A DNA stretch of 64,000 bases from Streptomyces flavotricini (GTDB lineage Bacteria > Actinomycetota > Actinomycetes > Streptomycetales > Streptomycetaceae): positions 3,237,223 to 3,301,222 of the forward strand of contig NZ_JAINUL010000001.1 in NCBI RefSeq assembly GCF_020639365.1, read 5' to 3'. A program made the position numbers and the translations under genes. Shown in pieces: positions 1 through 11,449 of the stretch. Position 1 is the first letter of the stretch, and every line of letters begins with the position of its first letter. Below the pieces are notes generated by a model. It did no database searches. It had not been told where the DNA came from and saw nothing but the letters and a program-made list of their open reading frames with translations.

Positions 1-703
1 CGGGGGTGGCGGCCAGCAGGTAGGCGCACTCGGGGGTGGCGCGCAGCAGCTCGTCGAGGGCGGCGCCGCCCATCTCCAGGTCGTCGAGGAGCACGATGGC
101 CCCGATGTCCCGTACGCGGGCGAGGAGTTGGGTCCGCTCGGGCCGCTCGCGCGAGGCCTCGTACACGGCGGCGTACAGGGCGTGCAGCAGCTCACCGGGC
201 TGCTGGTGCCCGTACCCGCTGAGCCGTATGACGCCGTCGGGCGCCAGGCGCGTGCAGTCGGCGGCGACCGCGTCGAGCAGGGAGCTGCGGCCGGAGCCGG
301 CGGGTCCGGTCAGCCGTACGGAGCGGCCGCGGCCCAGCAGCCGTACGAGGCGCTCACGCTCCTCCTCGCGGGCCAGGAGGAGCGTGGCCGGGGTGGCGGC
401 GCCGGGCAGGACGGGCGGCCGCGCGGCGGTGTCCCGGGCGGCGCGGCCGGCGGCGTCGCGCTTGGCGGGGGCGCTGCCTCCGGTGCCGGGGCGGCGCGGT
501 TCGATCTCGCTGCCGTCGACGGGGTTCACGGTGAGCGTGAAGTCCCCGGCGGTGAGGGTGACGACGCGCGCGACGGCGGGCCCGGCGGCGACCGGTGCGG
601 GTGCCGCGGAGGCCGTCGCAGGAGGCGCGGGCGCCGTCACTGCGGGCACGGGCGCCTTCGCGGGCCGCTCCACCGGTTCGGGCTGCCCCTGCGTGCGGTC
701 CAT
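1..703 (-). CDS. P-loop ATP-binding protein, C-terminus cut by window edge
   Basis: A minus-strand frame opens at an ATG (701-703) and runs off the left edge, giving about 234 residues. The first ~110 residues are Ala/Pro-rich and low in complexity. They are followed by REEERERLVRLL and a clear Walker A (GPAGSGRSS), then a Walker B-like IVLLDDLEMGG about 75 residues later. This order matches the N-terminal AAA/STAND-type nucleotide-binding part of Streptomyces ATP-binding or regulatory proteins. The C-terminal half, which would show whether it is a regulator, is missing. Function is therefore unknown beyond ATP binding. Confidence 0.7.
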   Translation of the reverse strand, partial: MDRTQGQPEPVERPAKAPVPAVTAPAPPATASAAPAPVAAGPAVARVVTLTAGDFTLTVNPVDGSEIEPRRPGTGGSAPAKRDAAGRAARDTAARPPVLPGAATPATLLLAREEERERLVRLLGRGRSVRLTGPAGSGRSSLLDAVAADCTRLAPDGVIRLSGYGHQQPGELLHALYAAVYEASRERPERTQLLARVRDIGAIVLLDDLEMGGAALDELLRATPECAYLLAATP

Positions 704-894
704 GACCTAGTCCCCCGATCGCGCCCTGCGCCGTAGCCGTCGTGTCGTACCGTCCGGCCTTCGCACATTCCGCTGTCGCTACGGGTCCGGTTTCCGCCCG
801 AACCCTAGACGGTGCCCGGTCCCGCACGGAACCGCAGGGGTGCCATCACCACCGGACCGTTACGTTTCCGCAGGAAGGGTAAACGGTGCCCGCG

Positions 895-1218
895 TCAGAC
901 CCTCGGGAGGGATTCCGCTTCCAGCCCGCCCTCGATCGCGAGGATGCGGTGCAGCCGGGTGGCGACGAGGAGGCGCTGCATCTGCGGCGGCACCCCGCGC
1001 AGGACGAGGCGGCGGCCGGTCCGGCCGGCCCGCCGGTGGGCTCCCATGATCACGCCGAGCCCGGTCGCGTCCCAGGAGTCGAGCCCGGCGAGGTCCAGCA
1101 CGAGGTCGCCGTGGCCGTCGTCGAGGGCGGTGTGGAGGGCCGTACGGGCGTCCGCCGCGCTGCGCACGTCGAGGCGGCCCCCGACAGCGAGTTCGGCGTG
1201 GTCGCCCCTGATGTGCAT
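895..1218 (-). CDS. STAS-domain protein (anti-sigma factor antagonist-like)
   Basis: This 107-residue single-domain protein contains DLVLDLAGLDSWDATGLGVIM, the STAS signature of SpoIIAA/RsbV anti-sigma antagonists. In those proteins the serine or threonine of the D-[ST]-[ST]-G-L-G loop is phosphorylated by an anti-sigma kinase; here the loop reads DATGLG, with Thr as the candidate phosphosite. The start is the ATG of MHIRGDHAEL. It lies alone, about 170 bp from the hydroxybutyryl-CoA dehydrogenase. No cognate anti-sigma kinase is present in the window, so its partner is unknown. Confidence 0.8.
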   Translation of the reverse strand: MHIRGDHAELAVGGRLDVRSAADARTALHTALDDGHGDLVLDLAGLDSWDATGLGVIMGAHRRAGRTGRRLVLRGVPPQMQRLLVATRLHRILAIEGGLEAESLPRV

Positions 1219-1390
1219 ATGTGCTCCCGGCAGTCCTGGGTACGGGTACGTAGGGATCCGACTGGTCCGCGGTCGGCAACTCTCACTGCATCTGACTGCC
1301 GTTCGGGCAGAGAGGTTGCCGACCGTGAGCGAACCGATACCTAATTCACCCGTGCGGGTGCGGATATTCGAACGTGCGCTCAGTTTTGCT

Positions 1391-2239
1391 TCAGTGCTTG
1401 TAGAAGCCCTGGCCGCTCTTGCGGCCGATGTCGCCGGCGTCGACCATGCGGCGCATGAGCTCCGGCGGCGCGAACTTCTCGTCCTGGGACTCGGTGTAGA
1501 TGTTGCTGGTGGCGTGCAGCAGGATGTCGACGCCGGTGAGGTCGGCGGTGGCGAGCGGCCCCATGGCGTGGCCGAATCCCAGCTTGCAGGCGATGTCGAT
1601 GTCCTCGGCGGACGCCACGCCCGATTCGTACAGCTTCGCCGCTTCGACGACCAGCGCGGAGATCAGACGGGTCGTCACGAACCCGGCGACGTCGCGGTTG
1701 ACGACGATGCAGGTCTTGCCGACGGACTCGGCGAACGCACGGGTGGCGGCGAGGGTCTCGTCGCTCGTCTTGTAGCCGCGGACGAGCTCGCAGAGCTGCA
1801 TCATCGGGACGGGCGAGAAGAAGTGCGCGCCGACGACGCGCTCCGGACGCTCCGTCACGGCCGCGATCTTGGTGATCGGGATGGCGGAGGTGTTGGACGC
1901 GAGGATCGCGTCGTCGCGTACGAGCTTGTCGAGCGCACGGAAGATCTCGTGCTTGACCTCGAGCTTCTCGAAGACGGCCTCGACGACGATGTCGGCGTCG
2001 GCGACCACGTCGAGGTCGGTGGTGGTCTTGATGCGGGCGAGCGCGGCCTCGGCGTCCCCGGCCGTCATCCTGCCCTTGGAGACGAACTTGTCGTACGAGG
2101 CCTTGATGCCGTCGGTGCCGCGGGTCAGCGCGGCGTCGGTGACATCACGCAGTACGACGTCCCACCCCGCCTGAGCGGAGACCTGAGCGATTCCGGAACC
2201 CATCAGTCCGGCACCGATGACGGCGAGCTTCCCAGCCAC
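1391..2239 (-). CDS. 3-hydroxybutyryl-CoA dehydrogenase
   Basis: The product (282 residues from the GTG at 2237-2239) oxidises 3-hydroxyacyl-CoA to 3-ketoacyl-CoA with NAD(P), in butyrate/PHB and fatty-acid metabolism. The N-terminal Rossmann motif AVIGAGLMGSGIAQ is present. The signature of the family, VVGAHFFSPVPMMQLCELV, follows with its catalytic His, then DVAGFVTTRL and the C-terminal helical domain (3HCDH_C) ending in DIGRKSGQGFYKH. The frame is open further upstream to 2347, but that stretch looks non-coding; the GTG places the protein start right before the Rossmann strand, as in homologues. Monocistronic. Confidence 0.9.
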   Translation of the reverse strand: MAGKLAVIGAGLMGSGIAQVSAQAGWDVVLRDVTDAALTRGTDGIKASYDKFVSKGRMTAGDAEAALARIKTTTDLDVVADADIVVEAVFEKLEVKHEIFRALDKLVRDDAILASNTSAIPITKIAAVTERPERVVGAHFFSPVPMMQLCELVRGYKTSDETLAATRAFAESVGKTCIVVNRDVAGFVTTRLISALVVEAAKLYESGVASAEDIDIACKLGFGHAMGPLATADLTGVDILLHATSNIYTESQDEKFAPPELMRRMVDAGDIGRKSGQGFYKH

Positions 2240-2669
2240 TGCACACCCCACGTTCTTCCATACGGCCCAGTCTCGTAAGCCTCTCCGGCGGAGACTAGCG
2301 CCAGCGGGGGTTCGTGTGACCGCGAAGTAACACGCGTCACGTCTCAACTGACGGACATCACACCGATCCGGCCCAGCCGCCCGCCGAACTCGGGCAGTTC
2401 ACGCACCGGCGCCGCAGCGGTACCGCTGCGCGATGGCCTCCAGCCGGCCCGTCTCCCGCTCCGCGGCGTCCACGTGGCCCGGATCCAGGGTCATCCGGCC
2501 GCGAGGGGCGAGGTGGCGGATGCCCTCGCGGGTCCGCGCGCCGACGGCGGGGTTCTCGCCCAACCGCCGCGGGACGGCGCACAGGGAGGGCGCACCGCTG
2601 GGGGCGATCACGCCGGGCTGCGGGCGGTCCCGCCTGCCATTTCCGCGGGCGGGTTACTACGCTGGCCGC
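2240..2669. other. 430-bp intergenic stretch between two divergent genes
   Basis: This stretch separates the start of the dehydrogenase (minus strand) from the start of the cobalamin adenosyltransferase (plus strand), so it must hold both promoters. A small minus-strand open frame (2399-2611, 70 codons) is present but has no recognisable domain. I saw no strong hairpin, riboswitch or tRNA. No cobalamin riboswitch-like structure was recognised upstream of the adenosyltransferase. Confidence 0.4.
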
Positions 2670-3242
2670 ATGGTGAACCTCACGCGCATCTACACCCGCA
2701 CCGGTGACAAGGGCACGACCGCTCTCGGCGACATGAGCCGGACGGCCAAGACCGATCTGCGGATCTCCGCCTACGCCGACGCCAACGAGGCCAACGCGGC
2801 CATCGGCACGGCGATCGCCCTCGGCGCGCTGCCGGAGGATGTCGTGAAGGTCCTGGTTCGGGTGCAGAACGACCTGTTCGATGTCGGCGCCGACCTCTGC
2901 ACTCCGGTCGTCGAGAACCCCGAGTACCCGCCGCTGCGCGTCGAGCAGTTCTACGTCGACAAGCTCGAAGCCGACTGCGACACCTTCAACGAGCAGCTGG
3001 AGAAGCTGCGCAGCTTCATCCTCCCCGGCGGCACCCCCGGCGCGGCCCTGCTGCACCAGGCCTGCACCGTGGTCCGCCGCGCCGAGCGCTCCACCTGGGC
3101 GGCGCTGGAGGTGCACGGCGAGGCGATGAACCCGCTGACCGCGACCTACCTCAACCGCCTCTCCGACCTCCTCTTCATCCTGGCCCGTACGGCCAACAAG
3201 GAGATCGGCGACGTCCTCTGGGTGCCCGGCGGCGAGCGCTAG
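2670..3242 (+). CDS. Cob(I)yrinic acid a,c-diamide adenosyltransferase, PduO type
   Basis: A 190-residue enzyme that transfers the adenosyl group of ATP to cob(I)alamin, giving adenosylcobalamin. The N-terminal ATP-binding motif of the PduO family, TRTGDKGTTALGD, is intact. The family signatures FILPGGTPGAALLHQACTVVRRAER and the C-terminal YLNRLSDLLFILAR are also present, the first containing the ATP-contacting Arg residues. The length fits single-domain PduO/MMAB proteins. The start is the ATG of MVNLTRIYTRTG. Its stop overlaps the stop of the convergent membrane-protein gene by 4 bp. Confidence 0.93.
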   Translation: MVNLTRIYTRTGDKGTTALGDMSRTAKTDLRISAYADANEANAAIGTAIALGALPEDVVKVLVRVQNDLFDVGADLCTPVVENPEYPPLRVEQFYVDKLEADCDTFNEQLEKLRSFILPGGTPGAALLHQACTVVRRAERSTWAALEVHGEAMNPLTATYLNRLSDLLFILARTANKEIGDVLWVPGGER

Positions 3243-3802
3243 GGAGTGTCCGCGAGGTCCCGCCGCTCCGCCGCCGGGGGCTTGCGCGGCCAGAGCGTGT
3301 ACGTGGCGGCGATCACGGCCTGGATGCCGAGCACCCGCAGGGCGGCGTACTGCCAGCTCTGCAGGGAGCCGGTGTCGGCCGCGTCGCCCACGTACCAGAT
3401 CGCGCCCTGCAGCAACCCGAGCGCGACGGCCGCACCGGCCAGCGTGCGCGTCCACAGCTTCCACTCGTGGACCGCCCTGGCCCTTCCGTACTTCGCACCG
3501 GGCGGCTTCGGCCCCCCGGCGAGGCGGTGCGCCGCGTGCCGGTCGAGCCACTTCACCGTGTAGTGGCCGTAGCCGACGGTGTAGCCGATGTAGAGCGCGG
3601 CCAGGCCGTGCGTCCAGCTCGGTTCGCCCCCGTTCTTCAGGTCCACCGCGGTGACCACCAGCAGGACCAGCTCCAGCAGCGGCTCGCACAGCAGGACCGC
3701 CGCCCCCAGCCTCGGCGTCTTCGCGAGGTAGCGCAGCGCCAGTCCGCCGGCCAGCAGCACCCAGAAGCCGACCTCGCAGGCGACGATCAGTGCGACGAGC
3801 AC
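3239..3802 (-). CDS. Conserved membrane protein of unknown function
   Basis: From the GTG at 3800-3802 (preceded by a GGGAG ribosome-binding site) the product is about 187 residues. It has four probable membrane segments: residues ~3-25, ~35-55, a short central helix around YIGYTVGYGHYTVKWLDR, and two C-terminal helices around LAGAAVALGLLQGAIWYVG and ALRVLGIQAVIAATYTLW. A hydrophilic Lys/Arg-rich cytoplasmic loop (GGPKPPGAKYGRARAVHEWK) sits in the middle. I do not recognise a characterised family; the layout matches a Streptomyces-conserved integral membrane protein. Convergent with the adenosyltransferase gene. Confidence 0.75.
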   Translation of the reverse strand: MLVALIVACEVGFWVLLAGGLALRYLAKTPRLGAAVLLCEPLLELVLLVVTAVDLKNGGEPSWTHGLAALYIGYTVGYGHYTVKWLDRHAAHRLAGGPKPPGAKYGRARAVHEWKLWTRTLAGAAVALGLLQGAIWYVGDAADTGSLQSWQYAALRVLGIQAVIAATYTLWPRKPPAAERRDLADTP

Positions 3803-3980
3803 CGGATTCTCCCTTCCGTGGCCGCTTCGCCGACCACGAGATCCAGCCTCCCGCCCGATCGGCGCCGCTTCGTCGTCGCCGGTGACGAACCGTGACTGCA
3901 TCCTTCGGTGTACTGCCGCGCCGCCCGGCCTCCGCCCCGGCGGTGACGCCCCGCGCCGCCCCACCCTGTTGGATGGGACC

Positions 3981-5168
3981 GTGATCCCGACCCAGGCCTT
4001 CCGCCCGCACCGCGACGACGTCCTCCTCGCGGTGCTGAGCGTGCTCGCGGGCCTCCTGCTGTGGTCGCTCGGCATCTACAGCACGAACAACCGGCACTTC
4101 TTCCCGGCCTGGGCGGCCCTGGTCCCGCTCTTCGTGCTCGGCCCGATGGAGCTGCTGCGCCGTACGGCACCCAACACCACGCTGGCCGTCGGCACCGTGG
4201 GGGTGATCGCCGACCAGTTCACCGTGGGGAACCTGGGCACCGTCCTGATCTTCACCGACCTGATGTACGCGGCCGTCGTCTACGGCAAACCCGCCATGGC
4301 CCGGCGGCTCCCGGTCACCACCGGCCTGGTCACCATCGCCGTCACCATCGCCTCGGTGGCCTGGCTGCGCACGCCGCAGGCCCTGATGATCGGCGTGATC
4401 ACCGGCATCGTCAGCTTCGGCCCGGCCCTGACCGGCGCCACCCTGCGCAACCACCGCGAGGCCGCCGAGGCCGCCCGATTGCGCGCCGAGCAGACCGCGT
4501 TGCTGGCCGAAATGGACCGCAGTCAGGCCGTCGTCGCCGAGCGCGCCCGGATGGCCCGAGAGCTGCACGACATGGTGGCCAACCACCTCTCCGCCATCGC
4601 CATCCACTCCACGGCCGCACTGTCCATCGGCTCCCCCGCGACGAGCCGGGAGGCCCTCGGGGTGATCCGGGAGAACAGCGTGCAGGGGCTCGCCGAGATG
4701 CGGCGGCTGATCGGGCTGCTGCGGGACGCGGGCGCCGAGCAGGAGGCGGTCGCCACGCCCTGCCTCGACGGGCTCGACGCCCTGCTGGCGCAGGCGCGTG
4801 TCAACGGCGCCGCGAGCGGGCTGGACTTCGTACTCCTGGACGACCGGCCGCCCGGGGAGCCGCTGCCGGCCCCCGTGGAGCTGGCGGCGTACCGGATCGT
4901 CCAGGAGTCGCTGACGAACACCCTCAAGCACGCCGCGCCGGGCACGGTCCGGGTCCGCGTGACGCGTGCGGACGGGCTGCTGACCGTACGGGTGGAGTCC
5001 CCGTACGGCGACCGGCCGGGTCCCCGCGCGCCCGGCTCGGGGGCCGGGCTGGTCGGCATGCGGGAGCGGACGGATCTGCTGGGCGGGGAGTTCTCGGCGG
5101 GCCGTACGGGAGCGGTTTGGCTGGTGCGGGCGGATCTGCCCGCGGAGGAGAGGGTGGTGGCCGGATGA
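3981..5168 (+). CDS. Two-component sensor histidine kinase (HisKA_3 type)
   Basis: The product is 395 residues from the GTG at 3981; upstream codons of the same frame are open but look non-coding. Five to six N-terminal transmembrane segments are followed by the dimerisation/phosphoacceptor motif MARELHDMVANHL, with His at about residue 196, typical of NarL-partner kinases. A short HATPase_c domain then shows the N-box QESLTNTLKHA and G-box GAGLVGMRERTDLLGG. It would autophosphorylate and pass phosphate to the response regulator whose start codon overlaps its stop (ATGA). The stimulus is unknown; the sensor is membrane-embedded with no large extracellular domain. Confidence 0.92.
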   Translation: MIPTQAFRPHRDDVLLAVLSVLAGLLLWSLGIYSTNNRHFFPAWAALVPLFVLGPMELLRRTAPNTTLAVGTVGVIADQFTVGNLGTVLIFTDLMYAAVVYGKPAMARRLPVTTGLVTIAVTIASVAWLRTPQALMIGVITGIVSFGPALTGATLRNHREAAEAARLRAEQTALLAEMDRSQAVVAERARMARELHDMVANHLSAIAIHSTAALSIGSPATSREALGVIRENSVQGLAEMRRLIGLLRDAGAEQEAVATPCLDGLDALLAQARVNGAASGLDFVLLDDRPPGEPLPAPVELAAYRIVQESLTNTLKHAAPGTVRVRVTRADGLLTVRVESPYGDRPGPRAPGSGAGLVGMRERTDLLGGEFSAGRTGAVWLVRADLPAEERVVAG

Positions 5169-5818
5169 GCATCCGGGTGGTGGTGGCAGAGGACCAGAGC
5201 GCGGTACGGGCGGGACTGGTGCTGATCCTGCGCAGCGCGGGAGACGTCGAGGTCGTGGGCGAGGCGGCGGACGGGGAGGAGGCGGTGCGCCTGGCGCGGG
5301 AGCTGGGGCCGGACCTCGTCCTCATGGACGTGCAGATGCCGAGGCTGGACGGGGTGTCGGCGACCCGCCAGGTGGTCGCGGAGGGGCTGGCGGACGTACT
5401 CGTCCTGACCACCTTCGACCTGGACGAGTACGTGTTCGGAGCCCTGCGCGCGGGGGCGGCGGGCTTCCTGCTGAAGAACGCGGACGCGGCGGAGCTGATC
5501 GAGGCCGTACGGACGGTGGCGCGCGGGGAGGGCCTGATCGCCCCGGCGGTGACCCGGCGGCTGATCGCCGAGTTCGCGGCCCCGCGGCCCGCGAAGGTCC
5601 CGGTGGCTCCGGAGACGGCCGCGGCGGTGGCCTCGCTGACGCGGCGGGAGCGGGAGGTGCTCGGCCGTCTCGGAGAGGGGCTGTCGAACGCGGAGATCGC
5701 GCTGCGGCTGGAGATGGCGGAGGCGACGGTGAAGACGCACGTCAGCAGGCTGCTGGGGAAGCTGGAGCTGCGCAGCCGGGTCCAGGCGGCCGTCCTCGCC
5801 CAGGAGTTGGGTCTCTAG
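5165..5818 (+). CDS. NarL/FixJ-type response regulator
   Basis: A 217-residue transcription factor. Its N-terminal receiver domain has the acidic pair (AED) and phosphoacceptor Asp55 in LVLMDVQMPRLDG, with the conserved Lys in GFLLKNA. The C-terminal LuxR-type HTH reads LTRREREVLGRLGEGLSNAEIALRLEMAEATVKTHVSRLLGKL. Translational coupling (ATGA overlap) with the upstream histidine kinase marks the two as a cognate pair. The next gene downstream is the chitinase, which has its own promoter; adjacency suggests but does not prove that this pair regulates it. Confidence 0.93.
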   Translation: MSIRVVVAEDQSAVRAGLVLILRSAGDVEVVGEAADGEEAVRLARELGPDLVLMDVQMPRLDGVSATRQVVAEGLADVLVLTTFDLDEYVFGALRAGAAGFLLKNADAAELIEAVRTVARGEGLIAPAVTRRLIAEFAAPRPAKVPVAPETAAAVASLTRREREVLGRLGEGLSNAEIALRLEMAEATVKTHVSRLLGKLELRSRVQAAVLAQELGL

Positions 5819-5834
5819 AGGCGCACCGGAGCGA

Positions 5835-5876
5835 AGGTCTGGACCTCTTGACGGTTGGTCCAGACCTTTCTACGCT
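5835..5876 (+). promoter_or_regulatory. Chitinase promoter with paired TGGTCCAGACCT operators
   Basis: A near-consensus -35 (TTGACG, 5848-5853) and -10 (TACGCT, 5871-5876) are separated by exactly 17 bp. TGGTCCAGACCT (5856-5867) lies inside the spacer. An inverted copy, AGGTCTGGACCT (5835-5846), abuts the -35; its reverse complement differs from the other copy at one position. This 12-bp element is the known control sequence of Streptomyces chitinase promoters, where it mediates chitin induction and glucose repression. It resembles the DasR-responsive element family. What binds here is inferred. Confidence 0.85.
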
Positions 5877-5986
5877 CGCGGCAACTGTGGTGAGCGTGCC
5901 ATGACAAGCGTGCTCACGGGCGGCGCAGGTCCCATCCCCAGTCCCGGTCGGCCCCACGACCGGGACGGACCTACGGAGGAGCACCC

Positions 5987-7843
<1,857 letters not shown>

Positions 7844-7864
7844 GCACCACCGACCCCGGTGAAC

Positions 7865-7910
7865 GACGGAGCCGGGAGACGGGGTCCGCCCCCCGTCTCC
7901 CGGCTCCGTC
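7865..7910. terminator. 20-bp perfect hairpin after the chitinase
   Basis: A perfect 20-bp inverted repeat (7865-7884 with 7891-7910) and a 6-nt loop sit just after the chitinase stop. It lies between convergent genes, so it can serve both strands, although the minus-strand gene ends after a repeat tract. Confidence 0.85.
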
Positions 7911-7915
7911 ACGAC

Positions 7916-7963
7916 CTCAGGCCCTCAGACCCTCAGGCCCTCAGGCCCTCAGGCCCTCAGGCC
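7916..7963. repeat. Six tandem 8-bp repeats (CTCAGGCC)
   Basis: Six head-to-tail copies of CTCAGGCC occur, the second having one change (CTCAGACC). The rightmost unit contains the stop codon of the DUF2550 gene, so the array runs from its last codon into the 3' untranslated region. It probably arose by replication slippage; no function is evident. Confidence 0.9.
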
Positions 7964-8403
7964 ACGTTCACCCTCTGCCCGGGGGGCGCCGCCTCCAGCC
8001 AGGCCAGGAAGCCGGTCAGCGCGTCCTCGCTCATCGCCAGCTCCAGGCGGGTCCCCCGGTGGAGACAGCCGAGCACGACGGCGTCGGACAGCAGCGCCAG
8101 CTCCTCCTCGCCCTCGGGCGCGCGGCGGGCGACCACCTCGATGGAGGAGCGCTCCAGCAGGCGGCGCGGCCGCGGGGAGTACGAGAAGACGCGGAACCAC
8201 TCGATGCGGTCACCGCTGTAGCGGGCGACCCCGTACACCCAGCCCTTGCCGGAGATGTCGGGTTCCTCCGACACGCCCCAGCGCAGACTGCAGTCGAACG
8301 TGCCGCCGGACCGCTGGATCAGTCTCCGGCGCAGCCCGAACACAAACAGCCCGATCACCACCAGGGCTACGACCAGGCCGCTCACAAGCAGAGCGAGGAG
8401 CAT
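7957..8403 (-). CDS. DUF2550 family membrane-anchored protein
   Basis: A protein of about 148 residues found next to the ATP synthase operon in Streptomyces. One N-terminal transmembrane helix (LLALLVSGLVVALVVIGLFVFG) is followed by a soluble domain with the DUF2550 hallmarks RRRLIQRSGGTFDCSLRW and KGWVYGVARYSGDRIEWFRVFSYSPRP. The ATG at 8401-8403 sits 9 nt from GGAGG and is preferred. A GTG two codons upstream is only 3 nt from the same site. Function is unknown. It is separated from atpC by a strong hairpin, so it is probably transcribed on its own. Confidence 0.85.
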   Translation of the reverse strand: MLLALLVSGLVVALVVIGLFVFGLRRRLIQRSGGTFDCSLRWGVSEEPDISGKGWVYGVARYSGDRIEWFRVFSYSPRPRRLLERSSIEVVARRAPEGEEELALLSDAVVLGCLHRGTRLELAMSEDALTGFLAWLEAAPPGQRVNVA

Positions 8404-8457
8404 CTTCACCGACCTCCTCGCTCATCGAATACCTCAAACGAAAAACGACCTGCATCG

Positions 8458-8507
8458 CCTCAGCCGCGACCCGGTCTGGAAAATTCCAGACCGGACCGCG
8501 GCTGAGG
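8458..8507 (-). terminator. ATP synthase operon terminator
   Basis: Two stacked 11-bp stems (8458-8468 with 8497-8507, and 8471-8481 with 8484-8494) are separated by an AC/AC internal mismatch. They lie 24 bp beyond the atpC stop and end the nine-gene operon. Confidence 0.85.
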
Positions 8508-8531
8508 TCTCAAACCTGTTCGGTACGGGGC

Positions 8532-8906
8532 TCAGTGCCCCGTGACCGCGCGCAGCCGGACATCGGCGCGACGCTCGGCGGCCGCATCGGCCTCCGACTT
8601 CGCGCGCTCCAGTGCCCGCTCCGCCCGCTGGACGTCAATCTCGTCAGCGAGCTCGGCGATCTCGGCCAGCAGGGACAGCTTGTTGTCCGCGAACGAGATG
8701 AAACCGCCGTGCACCGCGGCGACGACAGTGTTGCCCTCGCTGGTACGGATGGTCACCGGGCCCGATTCCAGCACACCGAGAAGCGGCTGGTGACCGGGCA
8801 TGACGCCGATGTCGCCGGACGTGGTGCGGGCGACGACCAGGGTGGCCTCGCCGGACCAGACATTACGGTCCGCCGCGACCAGCTCGACGTGCAGCTCAGC
8901 AGCCAA
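8532..8906 (-). CDS. atpC: ATP synthase F1 subunit epsilon
   Basis: The 124-residue central-stalk subunit couples gamma rotation to the c-ring and can inhibit ATP hydrolysis. It shows the beta-sandwich motif TSGDIGVMPGHQPLLGVLESGPV and a C-terminal helical hairpin (QRAERALERAKSEADAAAERRA). The start is the TTG at 8904-8906 (MAAELHVELVAAD), with GAGGAG five bases upstream; codons before it are unlike homologues. It is the last gene of the operon. Confidence 0.95.
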   Translation of the reverse strand: MAAELHVELVAADRNVWSGEATLVVARTTSGDIGVMPGHQPLLGVLESGPVTIRTSEGNTVVAAVHGGFISFADNKLSLLAEIAELADEIDVQRAERALERAKSEADAAAERRADVRLRAVTGH

Positions 8907-9069
8907 GGTGGCTCCTCGGGTCACCACCCGGCGGGTAAGCCGGGTGTTGGGTCAAATTCTAATGGGCGTGGGGAGAGGGACGGGACACACCCGCCCCTCT
9001 CCGTCTGCAGACACGGTCAGCGTTGGCTGGCGGCTGCGACCGGAAGCGCCCCGCGAGGAGCGCGCCGGA

Positions 9070-11429
<2,360 letters not shown>

Positions 11430-11449
11430 GAGTCAGGTCCCTTCCGTCG

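Noticed and set aside
2399..2611. 70-codon minus-strand open frame in the dehydrogenase-adenosyltransferase gap
   Set aside because: No recognisable domain, no good ribosome-binding site seen and no operon partner; high-GC DNA gives such frames by chance.
2358..4931. 857-codon minus-strand open frame
   Set aside because: It runs antisense or out of frame through the adenosyltransferase, a membrane protein and the histidine kinase and has shadow-type composition (Arg/Gly/Ala/His). The genes it covers have clear family motifs.
7915..7963. CRISPR-like array
   Set aside because: The units are 8 bp, directly adjacent and without spacers. No CRISPR array was seen anywhere in the window.
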